Below, piece by piece: positions 20,698 through 28,469 of a DNA stretch of 64,000 nt. This DNA comes from Enterococcus sp. 9D6_DIV0238 (GTDB lineage: Bacteria > Bacillota > Bacilli > Lactobacillales > Enterococcaceae). Positions within the stretch are counted from its first letter, which is position 1. Every line of letters starts with the position of its first letter. Below the pieces are notes generated by a model. That model had not been told where the DNA came from and ran no database searches. It was given only the letters and a program-made list of their open reading frames with translations. Position numbers and translations under genes: made by a program. The stretch is from NCBI RefSeq assembly GCF_002174455.2, contig NZ_CP147246.1:2582001-2646000 (forward strand), written 5' to 3'.

Positions 20698-22029
20698 ATG
20701 GCAAAATTTGACGTAATCATCATCGGTAGTGGGCCTGGCGGAATGGCAGCGGCGTATGATCTAGCGGCTAGTGGTAAAAAAATTGCTGTTGTTGAAGCGG
20801 ATCTTTGGGGTGGCACATGTCCTAACCGTGGATGTGATCCGAAAAAAGTATTGTATGGGGCAATAGAAGCGCAAGATGCCGTTCAGCAGCTTGAACATCA
20901 TGGTTTTTCTACCGTACCTAAAATCAATTGGCGTGAATTGATGGCTTACAAAGAAACCTTCACTCAGCACGTTCCAACTGAACAAAAAGCTGGCTTGGAT
21001 AGCGCAGGTATTCAAACGATTTACGGACAGGCTGTGTTTAAAGATGAGCACACCATTACTGTGGCAGAACAGGAATATCAAGCAGATAGATTCATCATAG
21101 CAACAGGTCAAAGACCAGCCATTCTCACTATTCCCGGCAAGGAATATTTTGAGACAAGTACTGAATTTCTCAGCATGCAAGAATTACCAGAAACAATGAT
21201 TTTTGTCGGCGGCGGTTATATTTCACTGGAATTGGCAAATATCGCAAACAGCTGTGGAGCAGAGGTTCATTTGCTGCATCATAATGATCGTCCACTGAAA
21301 GGTTTTGATGCAGAGTTGACCAAGGAACTGCTCCAACAGTTGAGCGCTCGGGGAATTCACTTTCATCTGAATGAATCTGCTGAAAAGATCGTCAAGCAGG
21401 AGAAAAAATACAATGTAACTTTGACAAGCGGTGGAGAATTACTTGTTGATCGTGTCTTTTGCGCAATTGGAAGAATACCAAATGTAGAGAATTTAGGATT
21501 AGAAAAAATCGGAGTAAACTATAGTCGAAAGGGAATTATCGTAAATGACTATTTGCAGACGAGTGTTGAAAACATTTATGCATTAGGAGACTGTTTAGAA
21601 AAATCACTCCCTAAATTGACACCCGTTTCAAGTTTTGAAGGCAGTTATTTAGCGGATTTGATTGGAAAAAATAAACAAGAGCCTATCGACTATCCGACTA
21701 TACCAACCATTATTTTCAGCTCGCCTAAACTTGCTCAAGTTGGTTTGACAAATGTAGAAAAACTAGATGCTGAAAACTATGAGGTACAAAAATTGGATCT
21801 GTCACAATGGTTTACATACAAACGCATCAATGAGCCGCTAGTTAAAGCTACGATCGTAACCGAAAAAGCGACAGGAATGTTAGTAGGAGCCTCTATTTTA
21901 GGTAATGAGGCCGACCAATTGATCAATCTTTTCACTATCATGATCAATCAAAAGTTACGATCAGAACAAATCGATCGATTGATTATGCTTTATCCAACGG
22001 TTGGCAGTGATTTAGGGTATTTATATTAA
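20698..22029 (+). CDS. FAD-dependent pyridine nucleotide-disulfide oxidoreductase
   Basis: A 443-residue flavoprotein of the glutathione reductase/dihydrolipoamide dehydrogenase family, starting at the ATG 7 bases after AAAGGAGGA. FAD motif 'IIIGSGPGGMAAAYDLA' is near residues 6-22, the redox-active disulfide is in 'GGTCPNRGCDPKKVL' (C-x4-C), the NAD(P) motif is 'FVGGGYISLELAN', and the second FAD motif is 'IYALGDC'. The C-terminal HPT-x-x-E catalytic dyad of glutathione reductase is not present; 'MLYPTVGSD' replaces it. The substrate is therefore open: a non-thiol electron acceptor or a different disulfide is possible. Confidence 0.85.
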   Translation: MAKFDVIIIGSGPGGMAAAYDLAASGKKIAVVEADLWGGTCPNRGCDPKKVLYGAIEAQDAVQQLEHHGFSTVPKINWRELMAYKETFTQHVPTEQKAGLDSAGIQTIYGQAVFKDEHTITVAEQEYQADRFIIATGQRPAILTIPGKEYFETSTEFLSMQELPETMIFVGGGYISLELANIANSCGAEVHLLHHNDRPLKGFDAELTKELLQQLSARGIHFHLNESAEKIVKQEKKYNVTLTSGGELLVDRVFCAIGRIPNVENLGLEKIGVNYSRKGIIVNDYLQTSVENIYALGDCLEKSLPKLTPVSSFEGSYLADLIGKNKQEPIDYPTIPTIIFSSPKLAQVGLTNVEKLDAENYEVQKLDLSQWFTYKRINEPLVKATIVTEKATGMLVGASILGNEADQLINLFTIMINQKLRSEQIDRLIMLYPTVGSDLGYLY

Positions 22030-22035
22030 TAGCAA

Positions 22036-22084
22036 AAAGAGTCCAGAACAAAAACTAGAAAACCGTTTTGATCTGGACTCTACT
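22036..22084 (+). terminator. Hairpin after the flavoprotein gene
   Basis: AGAGTCCAGA (22038-22047) pairs with TCTGGACTCT (22072-22081). On the plus strand only a weak T-rich tail (TACTTCTT) follows; on the minus strand a clear T run follows. It probably limits transcription in either direction. Confidence 0.6.
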
Positions 22085-22227
22085 TCTTGATAGGCGACTT
22101 TTGTTTTAGCGCTTTTTTAGGTTGAAAATCAACTGTCTATGAATTATCGTTATGCTTTATTTTTAGTGTTTACTACCTTTATAATGTATAGGAATCGTAA
22201 AAAATGTTGAAAAGTAGAGGAAATGAT

Positions 22228-23724
22228 ATGAATCAATCGATACGGCAATTTGGTGTTTTATTAGCAGCACTGATTATTGGAATAGGAATACTGTTTCTTC
22301 TTTTTCCTCAAGTGATGCTTGTTTTTCTTATGTTCTTTGAATTTATTGCTATTATATTGAGTATTTATATTTTATTTAAACGGACAGATGTGACGAGTAT
22401 TAAGGTTGCTTGGATACTAACACTGTATTGCCTACCGATAGTTGGTATATTTTTGTATCTTTTTTTTGGTCGAAGCCAGCTAAAAAGCACAGCGATCCAA
22501 AAAAAAGAACAGCAATATCTACATGAATATGTTCAAACCCTTCGGACAAATCATACTAGTCCGACAAGCATGCTAAAGATCAAAAATGAACGCTTAGCTG
22601 ATAAGAAAGTGCTCGGAGACAATCGTTTTGATATCTTAACAGATGGTGAGGCGACATTTGATGCCATTTTTACCGCTATCGAAGATGCAAAAGAGCATAT
22701 CCATTTGTTTTATTTCATCATCAAAGAAGATGAGTTGGCTGAAAAATTGAAGAAATCTTTGATCAAAAAAGCGCAAGAAGGTGTCAAGGTACGTTTTGCT
22801 GTAGATGGCTTAGGGTCATTAAAATTGTCTGATGCCTATTTAAACGCATTACGAGAAGCGAATGTAGAGGTATGTATTTTTAATCCGATCCGTACCTTCT
22901 ATCACCTATTTAGAGCCAATTGGCGCAATCACCGAAAAGTGATCGTGATCGATGGACGTATAGGTTTCACTGGTGGCATGAATATTGGAAATGAATACTT
23001 AGGTCTGACTGAAAAATTTTCATCTTGGCGAGATACACATATGAGGCTTCAAGGGCCAGTGGTCACACAACTACAGGAAACGTTTCTTTATGACTGGCTG
23101 TATATGAAAAATACAACTGGGAGTGCCAGTGAATTTTTATCGGAACAGTATTTTCCAATCAATTATGCGGGTGATGATGAGGGACAAGTCATTTATGGCG
23201 GTCCCTATGATCAGGAACGAGTGATCCGTGATGTATTTTTTAATATGATCGATTCAGCAACCGCAAAGATATCGATCGCCAGCCCGTATTTTGTTCCAGA
23301 TGATGAAATGTTGGCTTTGTTAAGAAGAGCTGCCCGTAACGGGATTGAAGTAGAAATTTTGATTCCGGGAAAAGGAGATAGAAAGCTCTCATATTATGGA
23401 AATGATTTTTATTTAGAAACACTGATCAGTGCAGGGATCAAGGTATATAAGTATGACAATACAGCCTTTTTACATTGTAAAGTGATGATTATCGATGAAA
23501 AGATCGCGACTGTTGGTTCTACGAATTTTGATATTCGCAGCTTTGATATCAATCATGAGGTTTCTGTTATTTTATACAATGGAAAAGGGGTAAAAAAATT
23601 GGCGGAGGATTATCGAAGGGATATGCAGAAAGCTACTGAGATCACTGACGTAGCTCTTACTGAAAGAAGCCGTTGGAAAAAAATAAAAGGTCGGGTGTGT
23701 GGTCTTTTTGCACCACTTTTATAA
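22228..23724 (+). CDS. cls: Cardiolipin synthase
   Basis: A phospholipase D-family membrane enzyme that joins two phosphatidylglycerols into cardiolipin, 498 residues from the ATG at 22228 (GAGGAAATGAT upstream); an earlier in-frame ATG at 22204 has no ribosome site. Two N-terminal membrane helices are followed by a short cytoplasmic linker. Two HKD catalytic motifs are present: 'HRKVIVIDGRIGFTGGMNIG' and 'HCKVMIIDEKIATVGSTNFD'. This matches the Firmicute Cls layout and length. It is monocistronic by context. Confidence 0.93.
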   Translation: MNQSIRQFGVLLAALIIGIGILFLLFPQVMLVFLMFFEFIAIILSIYILFKRTDVTSIKVAWILTLYCLPIVGIFLYLFFGRSQLKSTAIQKKEQQYLHEYVQTLRTNHTSPTSMLKIKNERLADKKVLGDNRFDILTDGEATFDAIFTAIEDAKEHIHLFYFIIKEDELAEKLKKSLIKKAQEGVKVRFAVDGLGSLKLSDAYLNALREANVEVCIFNPIRTFYHLFRANWRNHRKVIVIDGRIGFTGGMNIGNEYLGLTEKFSSWRDTHMRLQGPVVTQLQETFLYDWLYMKNTTGSASEFLSEQYFPINYAGDDEGQVIYGGPYDQERVIRDVFFNMIDSATAKISIASPYFVPDDEMLALLRRAARNGIEVEILIPGKGDRKLSYYGNDFYLETLISAGIKVYKYDNTAFLHCKVMIIDEKIATVGSTNFDIRSFDINHEVSVILYNGKGVKKLAEDYRRDMQKATEITDVALTERSRWKKIKGRVCGLFAPLL

Positions 23725-23813
23725 TTAAAGTGGAAGCTGTCGAGTTTGTTTAGTAATCTAAAAATGAATAAAACAGCTGTTCAAAAGACAAAGCAGCTGC
23801 AGTTAATAATTGA

Positions 23814-24269
23814 CTATAATAGTGATTTTTCATAATGGATCCAAGAATCAGTTCTTTCCCCGAAGGAATCATAAAGTTTTTGGGCGCCAAGGTTATTTAT
23901 GTGAGTTTCCCAAACCATACTAGCACAATTATTTTTTTCTCCAAAAAAGATACATTCTTGAATAAGTTTTTTGCCAATGGCTAATCCTCTATAATCATTA
24001 TCAACAAATAAGTCATTCATATTGATGACTTTCTTTAAATTCATTGTGCTGAATGAATAATATAAGGTTGCAAAACCAACGATTTTTTGATCGATCTCAG
24101 CAACCAACTGGCAACCTAAACAATCAGAATCAACGAGATGTATAATATGTTCCTCTATTTGGTTTCTGGTTACATTTGGTTTTAGAATACTCAAATTCAT
24201 ATACTTCTGCATTAATGTAGTTAATTCTGGAAGATCTTTCATTTCTGAGCGTCTAATATATATTTCCAT
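23814..24269 (-). CDS. GNAT-family N-acetyltransferase
   Basis: A 151-residue single-domain acetyltransferase. The acetyl-CoA binding motif A reads 'NDLFVDNDYRGLAIGKKLIQ' (about residues 88-107), with the R/Q-x-x-G-x-G/A pattern partly kept (RGLAIG). Motif B includes 'WETHINNLGAQKLYDSFG', the usual C-terminal helix. The acceptor substrate is not apparent. It is preceded on the minus strand by AAAGGAGGTAATAAC and stands alone, with dispersed repeat copy C upstream at 24389-24498. Confidence 0.82.
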   Translation of the reverse strand: MEIYIRRSEMKDLPELTTLMQKYMNLSILKPNVTRNQIEEHIIHLVDSDCLGCQLVAEIDQKIVGFATLYYSFSTMNLKKVINMNDLFVDNDYRGLAIGKKLIQECIFFGEKNNCASMVWETHINNLGAQKLYDSFGERTDSWIHYEKSLL

Positions 24270-24388
24270 GTTATTACCTCCTTTTTCTTAATACTAGTTT
24301 ATTGTAAATGATTCTTCAATTGACGAGTGAGGTTCTTAACAGGAACTTAAAATAGTAAGATCATTGTAGCTATTTAGTTAAAAATGAA

Positions 24389-24498
24389 CGAGGTTGAGAC
24401 TAAAAGCAGTTAGCTTCGAGAAATAATCTACTTTTTTCTCACCATTTATTCGAATTTAGAGGCCGGGACAAAACTTTTTTTAGTTTTGTCTCGGCCTC
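24389..24498 (+). repeat. Dispersed intergenic repeat, copy C (short form)
   Basis: It starts with GAGGTTGAGAC, contains CTACTTTTTTCTC-x-CC and TTTATTCGAATTTAGAG, and ends in a bidirectional terminator stem (GGCCGGGACAAAACT with AGTTTTGTCTCGGCC). The same ordered blocks close copy A at 49505-49921 in the same orientation. The hairpin lies just after the stop of the minus-strand M20 gene at 24507 and would terminate it. Confidence 0.75.
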
Positions 24499-24506
24499 AT
24501 TCCACT

Positions 24507-25652
24507 TTATTTCAAATACTCTTTAGCAATCGATTCATTGATCGTGATCATTTGGTAAAAGTCATCGATATTTACAAATTCATTTGGCTGATGAGCGTAT
24601 TTTGTTTCACCAGGACCTAAGATCAAAATAGGAAAATCTTTTTCTACTCGTCCAAATTGTGAACCATCTGTATAGCCAGTCATGCCGAAGGTCTTCGCAG
24701 GTTTACCTATTACTTTAGAGACGACCTCTTGTGTCAAGACGGTAAATGGATCGTCAAGCTCTGTTCTCATTGAAGGTAAATCGTTAATGAACTCGATTTC
24801 CGCTTTAAACCCCGGAACAGTTTCAGTCAGTTTGGCCAGCATATCGTTGAATTGTTGTTTTAGCTCAGCGTGATTTTGTGCTTTGATCGTGCGGATATCG
24901 ATTTCTACTGTACATTTATCGGGAACAACATTGGTGCCGTTACCACCGTTGATAATGTCCAGACTAGAAGTAGATGCGCCCACTAATTCATCGACAGATT
25001 TAGAGAAATCAAAGGTTTCTTTAAATGCATTTAATACCAAAAGCATATGTTCGATTGCGTTGACACCTTGATCAGGCATAGAACCGTGCGCTGTTTTCCC
25101 GTAAGTTGTGATTCGAGGCCATAAAGCACCTTTATGAGCCACACCGATTTCTACATTTGTTGGTTCACCAATGACTAAGGCATCAAGATCGTCAGCATAG
25201 CCTTCATCGACTAATTGTCCTGATCCGATCGCGCTTGTTTCTTCCCCAACCGTCGCTAAGAGTTTGATACTACCTTTAAACTGACTGCCCGCTTCTTTTA
25301 AACGGATCATAGCTACAACTGCTGCTATCAGCCCTGACTTCATATCGCAAGTGCCTCGGCCGTAGAGCAAGCCATCTTTTTCAACTGCTGCAAATGGATC
25401 TTCATCCCAAGGGATTTCTCCGACCGGCACAACATCCATATGACCAGAAAAACCTAAAACAGGACCAGATGCAGTGCCTTTCAACGTAGCGACCAACTGG
25501 CTTCGTCCGTCACTGTAAGTCACTTGCTCACAAGGAATATCATAGGAGTTGAATAGCGCTTCAAGCTTGTCAGCCACTTGCTTTTCTTCTCCTAAAATAC
25601 TTTTGATTTGAACGACTTCTTTTAATAATTGTAATGCTTCTTGATTGTTCAT
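24507..25652 (-). CDS. M20 peptidase, ArgE/DapE/ACY1 family
   Basis: A 381-residue zinc amidase-type deacylase. The start at 25652 follows GAGGAAATACGG; a Met five codons earlier overlaps that site. Metal and catalytic motifs are 'GFSGHMDVVPVGEIPWDEDPF', 'YGRGTCDMKSGLIA', 'TVGEETSAIGSG' and, late, 'FGMTGYTDGSQFG'. Family members remove N-acyl or N-succinyl groups from amino acids (DapE, ArgE) or act as dipeptidases. Here it forms an apparent operon with an MFS transporter and a second M20 enzyme, which points to import or export of an N-acyl amino acid or peptide conjugate and not to lysine biosynthesis. Confidence 0.85.
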   Translation of the reverse strand: MNNQEALQLLKEVVQIKSILGEEKQVADKLEALFNSYDIPCEQVTYSDGRSQLVATLKGTASGPVLGFSGHMDVVPVGEIPWDEDPFAAVEKDGLLYGRGTCDMKSGLIAAVVAMIRLKEAGSQFKGSIKLLATVGEETSAIGSGQLVDEGYADDLDALVIGEPTNVEIGVAHKGALWPRITTYGKTAHGSMPDQGVNAIEHMLLVLNAFKETFDFSKSVDELVGASTSSLDIINGGNGTNVVPDKCTVEIDIRTIKAQNHAELKQQFNDMLAKLTETVPGFKAEIEFINDLPSMRTELDDPFTVLTQEVVSKVIGKPAKTFGMTGYTDGSQFGRVEKDFPILILGPGETKYAHQPNEFVNIDDFYQMITINESIAKEYLK

Positions 25653-25686
25653 CCGTATTTCCTCCAATTTATGAAATAAGACTAAT

Positions 25687-27084
25687 TTAATTATGTTTTT
25701 CTTTTGGAATGATAAAAAGAATAGAGCCTAGTGCTAATACACAAAACAGGATATTCGTTAGTAGTCCGCCTGTGGCACCTAATGTGTAATTCCCTGATGC
25801 ACTCAAGCCGTTATAAACAGCTGCAGAAATTGCTACGCCGAGTGCGCCGCCTAGAGAGCTGGCCATTTTGTAAATACCGGATGCAACCCCTGCTTTTTCA
25901 TTCGGTACACTTGAAATCGCTGTATCGGTAGACGGTGTTGCATACATACCAAGTCCCATACCAAACAAGCTATAGCCGATAAAAACAAGGACAAAATAAG
26001 CTGTACCTGTGATCATGGTCAACGCCATTAGACCAACACCTACACCTGAGAGAATGGTTCCCCAAAGCATCGGTTTTTTAGCACCGATCGTTTGCAATAA
26101 TTTTTCCCCAATACGGATCGTGATCAACACTAAGCAAAGGTAACCAATAGAAAGCATTCCTGTTTTAGCTGATGAAAGGCCGCGTCCTTGTTGGACATAC
26201 GTATTAATAACGATCAATGTTCCAGCGACAGCGTTTAATAAGAAGTTTGAGATCGTCGCACCGAGATAGCCGCGGTTTTCAAAGAGTGAAAATTCTACGA
26301 AACTGTTGTCGATCGCTTGTTCAACTTTGTAAAAGGCGATCAATCCAGCTATTATGATGACAGCTAAAATCAAGACGATCGGACTGGTCCAGCCTAATTC
26401 AGAACCTTTAGAAACAACGATATTCAAAGCGACCATTGAAATAATAAAGAGAAGCAAACCAACTGTATCGAACTTGCTGTTGCTGTTTGTTTCGACTTTG
26501 CTTTCAGGAGTACCGAAGATCAATAGTGCGCTGATAATAGAAATAATGATTGAAAAAACAAATACATAGCGCCAACCTAAAGAACTAGCGATCGCTCCGC
26601 CGAAGAAAGAACAAAAGCCTGAACCGCCCCAAGAACCGATCGACCAGTAGCTTAGTGCCCGTTGGCGGTCTTTTCCCTCATAATACGTTTTTACTAAAGC
26701 CATTGTCGCCGGCATGATACAAGCAGCGGATAACCCTTGTAAAATACGACCACCGATAAATAACGCTGGACCATGGGCCGCGACTAATGCACCTGACCCG
26801 ATCACACTTAAAATCAGACCGATATAAGTCAATTTCATTCTGCCTAATTTATCGGCTAAACCGCCGGCAACGACGATAAAGATACCGGAGAATAACCCCG
26901 TCATAGAAATACCAATGCTTAAAATACCTGATGAAACCCCTAAGTCACGCTGAACATCCGGAGCCATATTGAGTAACGATTGAGCGAATAACCAATAGGT
27001 CAATACGCTCAAAACGATCCCAACTAATAATTTATTTGTTCCTTTATATGCTGCAGTTTCTGCTGTGTGTGCTGTTGCTTTCAT
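25687..27084 (-). CDS. MFS transporter, DHA2-like (14 helices)
   Basis: A 465-residue proton-coupled major facilitator with many hydrophobic spans, probably 14. Motif A between helices 2 and 3 reads 'GGLADKLGRMKLTYIG', and 'GRILQGLSAACIMPATMALV' is the conserved helix-4 region of the DHA2 group. DHA2 members are usually drug or metabolite exporters. It lies 34 bases after the M20 gene at 24507 on the minus strand and 2 bases before the one at 27087, so all three are probably one transcript and share a substrate. That substrate is unknown. Confidence 0.85.
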   Translation of the reverse strand: MKATAHTAETAAYKGTNKLLVGIVLSVLTYWLFAQSLLNMAPDVQRDLGVSSGILSIGISMTGLFSGIFIVVAGGLADKLGRMKLTYIGLILSVIGSGALVAAHGPALFIGGRILQGLSAACIMPATMALVKTYYEGKDRQRALSYWSIGSWGGSGFCSFFGGAIASSLGWRYVFVFSIIISIISALLIFGTPESKVETNSNSKFDTVGLLLFIISMVALNIVVSKGSELGWTSPIVLILAVIIIAGLIAFYKVEQAIDNSFVEFSLFENRGYLGATISNFLLNAVAGTLIVINTYVQQGRGLSSAKTGMLSIGYLCLVLITIRIGEKLLQTIGAKKPMLWGTILSGVGVGLMALTMITGTAYFVLVFIGYSLFGMGLGMYATPSTDTAISSVPNEKAGVASGIYKMASSLGGALGVAISAAVYNGLSASGNYTLGATGGLLTNILFCVLALGSILFIIPKEKHN

Positions 27085-27086
27085 GA

Positions 27087-28280
27087 TTAAACTCCTTCAG
27101 ATAAGTAATGTAAAACGGCTGCTCCCATTGATTTTGCTGCGATCAGCAAGCAGTCTTCATCGATATAAAATTTAGGATGGTGATGTGGATACATCGGCGT
27201 GCCTTCTTTATGCGCGCCAACGAAAAAGAAACAACTTGGACGTTCTTTGGCATAATAAGCGAAATCTTCAGAAGGTGTTTGCGGACCGCATTCTACTAAA
27301 TGTTTGATTTCGGGAATTTGTGCTTCTGTAAGTGCTGCTGCGACCATTTCAGTTGTTTGTTCATCATTGACACAAACAGGATAATCATTGGCATAATCAA
27401 GATCGTACTCAATACCAAACGCCTTGCAGACACCATCTAAAATTTGTTTAAATTCTTTTTCCACGATTTCACGTGTTTCTTCCTTCATGATCCGTACATC
27501 GCCTTCAAGAGTAACGGAATCTTTGATTACATTCGCTGACCCTTTGCCATCAAATGAACCGATCGTTACAGTGGCTGTATCGAAAGGATCGATGCGGCGG
27601 CTGACGATCGTTTGGACAGCAGTCACGAATTGTGAAGCAGCAACGATCGTATCGTTTGCATCCTGAGGTGTTGAACCATGCCCGCCTTTTCCTTGTAAAA
27701 CGACTTTAAAGGTTGCACGGCCGGTATGAACAGAGCCTTTGTGATAAAGGACATCCCCTAAAGGCATCATACTCATGACATGGATACCTAAAACATGATC
27801 CACACCGTCTAAACAACCGGCTTCGATCATTCCTTTGGCTCCGCCTGGCGGAACTTCTTCAGCAGGTTGATGAATGATTCGGATCGTACCAGGCAGATGA
27901 TCTTTCAGCTCGATCAAAGAATCTGCTAGAATCATCATGTAAGCGGTATGGCCATCATGACCACAGGCATGCATCACGCCATCAGTCTTAGAGGAAAAAT
28001 CCAGACCTGTATCTTCTTGGATCGGCAAAGCATCAAAATCTGCTCGAATTGCCAAAACAGGTCCTTTTTTGCCGCCATGAATATCGACTAAAAGACCATT
28101 TCCGCCTCCGATATGTGTTTTTACTTCACAATCTTTGCCCGCATAAAAGTCAGCAATATATTGTGCAGTCTTGGTTTCATGAAATGATAATTCTGGATTC
28201 TCGTGAAAATGTCTGCGAATCTTGATCATTTCAGCTTCTTTTTGTTGAAGCAACGTAAATAATTGGGTTTTAATATCCAT
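27087..28280 (-). CDS. M20 amidohydrolase (IAA-amino acid/hippurate hydrolase type)
   Basis: A 397-residue member of the M20D group. The start at 28280 has AAAGGAGA ten bases upstream on the minus strand; a Met nine codons earlier precedes that site. Motifs: 'AIRADFDALPIQEDTG', 'MHACGHDGHTAYMM' (metal ligands), 'HQPAEEVPPGGAKGMIEAG', 'GIHVMSMMP' and 'GPQTPSEDFAYY'. M20D enzymes cleave N-acyl amino acids, hippurate-like amides or aminobenzoyl-glutamate. It is the promoter-proximal gene of the M20-MFS-M20 unit and diverges from the AraC-type regulator. Confidence 0.87.
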   Translation of the reverse strand: MDIKTQLFTLLQQKEAEMIKIRRHFHENPELSFHETKTAQYIADFYAGKDCEVKTHIGGGNGLLVDIHGGKKGPVLAIRADFDALPIQEDTGLDFSSKTDGVMHACGHDGHTAYMMILADSLIELKDHLPGTIRIIHQPAEEVPPGGAKGMIEAGCLDGVDHVLGIHVMSMMPLGDVLYHKGSVHTGRATFKVVLQGKGGHGSTPQDANDTIVAASQFVTAVQTIVSRRIDPFDTATVTIGSFDGKGSANVIKDSVTLEGDVRIMKEETREIVEKEFKQILDGVCKAFGIEYDLDYANDYPVCVNDEQTTEMVAAALTEAQIPEIKHLVECGPQTPSEDFAYYAKERPSCFFFVGAHKEGTPMYPHHHPKFYIDEDCLLIAAKSMGAAVLHYLSEGV

Positions 28281-28469
28281 TCTTTGTGAATCTCCTTTCA
28301 AATACACTCCATAGTTTATACCTATTTTTGACTAAGACAATGCGGATATTTTCATAAATTCAGGATAATTTTTATTAAACAAAATATGAGAAAAGAAACA
28401 ACTTGTTAAAGAACGATATTTTCTGAAATGTGCTACAATATTAGAGAAATCTGATAAAGGAGCAAACAA

